NCBI GenBank assembly: GCA_934130005.1
Contig: CAKOXD010000013.1
Coordinates: 1-15,220 of the forward strand
Reading direction: 5' to 3'
DNA from: an uncultured Bacilli bacterium
Lineage (GTDB): Bacteria > Bacillota_I > Bacilli_A > RF39 > UBA660
Length of the DNA: 15,220 nt
Shown here: piece by piece, positions 13,641 to 15,220 of the stretch
How positions within the stretch are numbered: the first letter of the stretch is position 1
Layout of the letters: every line of letters begins with the position of its first letter
Notes under the pieces: model-generated
The model's database searches: none
Seen by the model: only the letters and a program-made list of their open reading frames with translations
Told to the model about the DNA's origin: nothing
Translations under genes and position numbers: made by a program

Positions 13641-14483
13641 ATGCAAATATCACATAAAACTATTAATAATGCCATAAATAGAAAATTTATTAAACCATTA
13701 AAAGATGGTTGTATTTATAATGTGTCAAAATTGGAAAATGAAAGAAGAACTAAGCATCATGAAACAATTAGTTTATTAAAACAAGCACATAAATCATTAA
13801 TAAATGTTGATTATAATTTGAAATGTTATAACTTAGTAGATTCAAATACATTATTAAGATCTTCCTTTGAATATATTATGATGGCTATGATGATTCAGTT
13901 TGATGAAAATGTATATAATGAATTTACAACTTTAGGTATAGAACGAGATAAGACAAGAGTTTGTGAAATAATTGATAAGTTTAGAACACATATGAATGAA
14001 ATATGTGAACCAGCATTTAAAGATATAAATCGTAAAGAAAAATTATCAATGCTAACTGAACTATATGATAAAATGTGTAATTTTACTCATAGTACATTAA
14101 TTGTAAGTACAGTAATCGAAATTAATAACCCAAAAGAAAAAGAAATATTTCAATTATTGATATATCAAAATTATTATTTCTTGAAAATGCTTCTTTTCTT
14201 ATGTTTAAAGTATTTTACTAATGACAATAAACATTATTTAGAATTAGAAAATGTTGTCTTTATTTACATATTTTTATTAGCTAATATCAGTAATAAGATA
14301 CAAGAATATAATATAGATTTTTCAAAATATAACGATTTATTATATTATGATAAGAATGTTAAATACTTTGAAAAAGATAAGAAAGAAACTGAAAAATTGA
14401 ATGTAGAAATAAATGAATTTAAAGAGGAAGTACAAAATAATTCTGAAAAGTTTTATGAAGAACTTCTTGAATTTTTAAAATAA
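13641..14483 (+). CDS. HTH plus helical protein, possibly abortive-infection/HEPN-like
   Basis: A 280-residue protein with no sure family. Residues 1-36 (HKTINNAINRKFIKP, DGCIYNVSKLENE) read as a small MerR/excisionase-type HTH. The middle, about 40-160, is helical with LLRSSFEYIMMAMMIQFDE (R73) and LYDKMCNFTHST (H150). This arrangement of an Arg-Glu helix and a later 'cnftH' motif resembles DUF5677/AbiV-like HEPN-superfamily proteins, but there is no clear Rx4-6H motif. Hydrophobic stretches at 169-192 and 205-217 could be buried helices or weak membrane segments. The tail 240-278 is a charged coiled coil. AAGGTGG sets the start. It has its own promoter and repeats, so it is a separate unit beside the restriction operon. 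Defence function is a guess from neighbourhood. Confidence 0.6.
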   Translation: MQISHKTINNAINRKFIKPLKDGCIYNVSKLENERRTKHHETISLLKQAHKSLINVDYNLKCYNLVDSNTLLRSSFEYIMMAMMIQFDENVYNEFTTLGIERDKTRVCEIIDKFRTHMNEICEPAFKDINRKEKLSMLTELYDKMCNFTHSTLIVSTVIEINNPKEKEIFQLLIYQNYYFLKMLLFLCLKYFTNDNKHYLELENVVFIYIFLLANISNKIQEYNIDFSKYNDLLYYDKNVKYFEKDKKETEKLNVEINEFKEEVQNNSEKFYEELLEFLK

Positions 14484-14519
14484 GTTACATAATAATTTTA
14501 AAATGAAATATTATAATAA

Positions 14520-14571
14520 TATACCGATAACGGTATAAAATATATTGACAAATACTACCAATAACGGTATA
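14520..14571. promoter_or_regulatory. Two palindromic operators over the toxin-like operon promoter
   Basis: O1 is TATACCG-ATAA-CGGTATA (14520-14537), perfect 7-bp arms. O2 is ACTACCAATAACGGTATA (14554-14571), with the same right half and centre and a degenerate left half. Centres are 34 bp apart. O2 fills the spacer and overlaps the -10 box of the promoter at 14545-14573, so a bound protein would block RNA polymerase. A strong autoregulatory site is likely. The HTH of the Fic protein or the 107-residue protein may bind it. Confidence 0.7.
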
Positions 14572-14573
14572 AT
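14545..14573 (+). promoter_or_regulatory. Consensus sigma-A promoter of the 107-residue/Fic operon
   Basis: TTGACA (14545-14550), a 17-bp spacer and TATAAT (14568-14573) match the consensus exactly. The start codon is at 14593. It is the strongest promoter in the window and the only one fully covered by an operator. Confidence 0.85.
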
Positions 14574-14592
14574 GTAAACAGAGGTGAAAATT

Positions 14593-14916
14593 ATGGAATT
14601 AATAGAAATAAAGGAAATTAAGGAATTGATTGATAATATTAAAGATTTAAATGATTTGAAAATTAATTTTGATAGAAAAAAGTTAGAAGATTTATTATTA
14701 AAATTGCAAACAAAATATTTAGATAAATCTTTAGTATTCGAATTATCTTACTTAACAAATCCAAACGGTTCTTTTTCAAGTATTGACAAGGTTTCAGATG
14801 ATGATTTAAAAAATAAAATACCATATTATAAATCACTTTGCATAGATGATCTAATAAAGAAATGTGGACACGATAAATATAATGAAATAGTAGAAAAATA
14901 TGAATTGGAGGTATAA
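14593..14916 (+). CDS. Unknown 107-residue protein upstream of Fic, possible antitoxin
   Basis: Read from the ATG at 14593, placed 7-8 bases after AGAGGTG; a GTG at 14584 in frame lies within that ribosome binding site and is less likely. The first 45 residues are a charged helix rich in Glu, Lys, Ile and Leu. The rest (SYLTNPNGSFSSIDKVSDDD, then a Cys/His-containing helical end) matches nothing I know. It is followed after 2 nt by the Fic-type gene, with GGAGG inside its own last codons, so the two are translationally coupled and share the operator-controlled promoter. The layout is that of a toxin-antitoxin or regulator-effector pair. Classical Fic antitoxins carry an (S/T)xxxE(G/N) motif, which I do not see here, so this would be a different kind of partner. 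Confidence 0.65.
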   Translation: MELIEIKEIKELIDNIKDLNDLKINFDRKKLEDLLLKLQTKYLDKSLVFELSYLTNPNGSFSSIDKVSDDDLKNKIPYYKSLCIDDLIKKCGHDKYNEIVEKYELEV

Positions 14917-14918
14917 CT

Positions 14919-15220
14919 ATGGAATTTATGACTACAAATGATGCTGTAAAAAAGTGGGGTATTAGTGAAAGAAGAATAAGACAATTATTACAAGATGGAA
15001 GAATTGAAGGTGCTGTTAAAGTAGGTAACAATTGGAATATTCCTATTAATGCTAATAAACCAGCAGATAAAAGAAGTGTTAAACTAGATAATACTGAATT
15101 TAAATTTGATTTACCTGATAATTATTTTGATAAAGTCGATGAATTAAATAAAGAATTAAATTCTAAAAGACCTATATCAAAAGAAACTTTAAAATCTTTA
15201 AAAGAATCTATAAATTTAGA
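14919..15220 (+). CDS. HTH-Fic family protein, 5' part (truncated by window end)
   Basis: The first 100 codons are visible. Residues about 1-45 (MTTNDAVKKWGISERRIRQL, GRIEGAVKVGNNWNIP) are an excisionase/MerR-type HTH. From about 65 on, FDLPDNYFDKVDELNKELNS, KRPISKETLKSLKESINL matches the segment that, in Firmicute HTH-Fic proteins as I recall them, leads directly into the 'SNAIEGN' inhibitory motif and the Fic AMP-transferase core. Those catalytic parts, including HPFxxGNGR, lie beyond the edge and cannot be checked. The family's role is usually AMP transfer to a target protein, with the HTH binding the operon's promoter. GGAGG (14907-14911) sets the start. Confidence 0.75.
   Translation, partial: MEFMTTNDAVKKWGISERRIRQLLQDGRIEGAVKVGNNWNIPINANKPADKRSVKLDNTEFKFDLPDNYFDKVDELNKELNSKRPISKETLKSLKESINL

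Noticed and set aside
14663..15031. 122-codon open frame on the minus strand
   Set aside because: It overlaps the 107-residue gene and the Fic start on the other strand, has no ribosome binding site, and its Leu/Ile/Ser-rich product is typical of an antisense shadow.
1..15220. CRISPR array
   Set aside because: No regularly spaced 25-40 bp direct repeats were seen; all repeats noted are short operators or inverted repeats.

Overview
The window is very AT-rich and uses the standard code (TGA ends the m6A methyltransferase gene and tryptophan is TGG). It has strong GGAGG-type ribosome binding sites and many back-to-back genes. This fits a low-GC Firmicute, probably a gut Bacilli/Erysipelotrichia-type or related lineage; I cannot name a genus. 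The content is that of an integrative mobilizable element (IME) carrying defence cargo and continuing past the right edge.

Left end (1-257): the last 39 codons of an unrecognised, probably chromosomal, gene. After them come a terminator, a perfect 7-bp inverted repeat across the stop codon that looks like a tyrosine-recombinase crossover core, and a tandem 11-bp repeat that looks like integrase arm-binding sites. Mobility block (258-5099, minus strand): an intact tyrosine integrase, a small zinc-ribbon protein, a MobV/Pre relaxase broken by one indel, a structured non-coding stretch that may hold oriT, a RepA-like hexameric ATPase broken by about four indels, a DUF3173-like DNA-binding protein and a winged-helix-like protein. 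The replication and mobilization genes are decayed while integrase and cargo are intact, so the element looks immobilized, or movable only with help in trans.

Control region (5100-5263): divergent promoters with a cluster of ACAAAA-type half-sites, then an XRE repressor. The repressor gene leads directly (15-nt gap) into a tightly packed five-gene restriction-modification operon (5804-13413): an Eco57I-class adenine methyltransferase, a C5-cytosine methyltransferase, a protein with a C-terminal NOV_C/DUF3883 nuclease-like domain, a McrB-type AAA+ motor with a non-classical N-terminal half, and a McrC-type nuclease subunit. The combination suggests a LlaJI/BsuMI-like system in which a McrBC-type machine is coupled to protective methylation, rather than a simple type IV enzyme. 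Here the two methyltransferases make different marks (m6A and m5C), and an extra NOV_C protein is present. This is the most interesting system in the window.

Right part (13414-15220): an intergenic region dense in repeats (tandem 9-mers around a hairpin, three ATGTTAAA sites, a possible terminator) precedes an HTH-containing 280-residue protein that may belong to an abortive-infection/HEPN-like group. A consensus promoter overlaid by two TACC/GGTA operators then drives a 107-residue unknown protein and the start of an HTH-Fic family protein cut off by the window edge. All functional statements rest on motif reading by eye; no database search was run.
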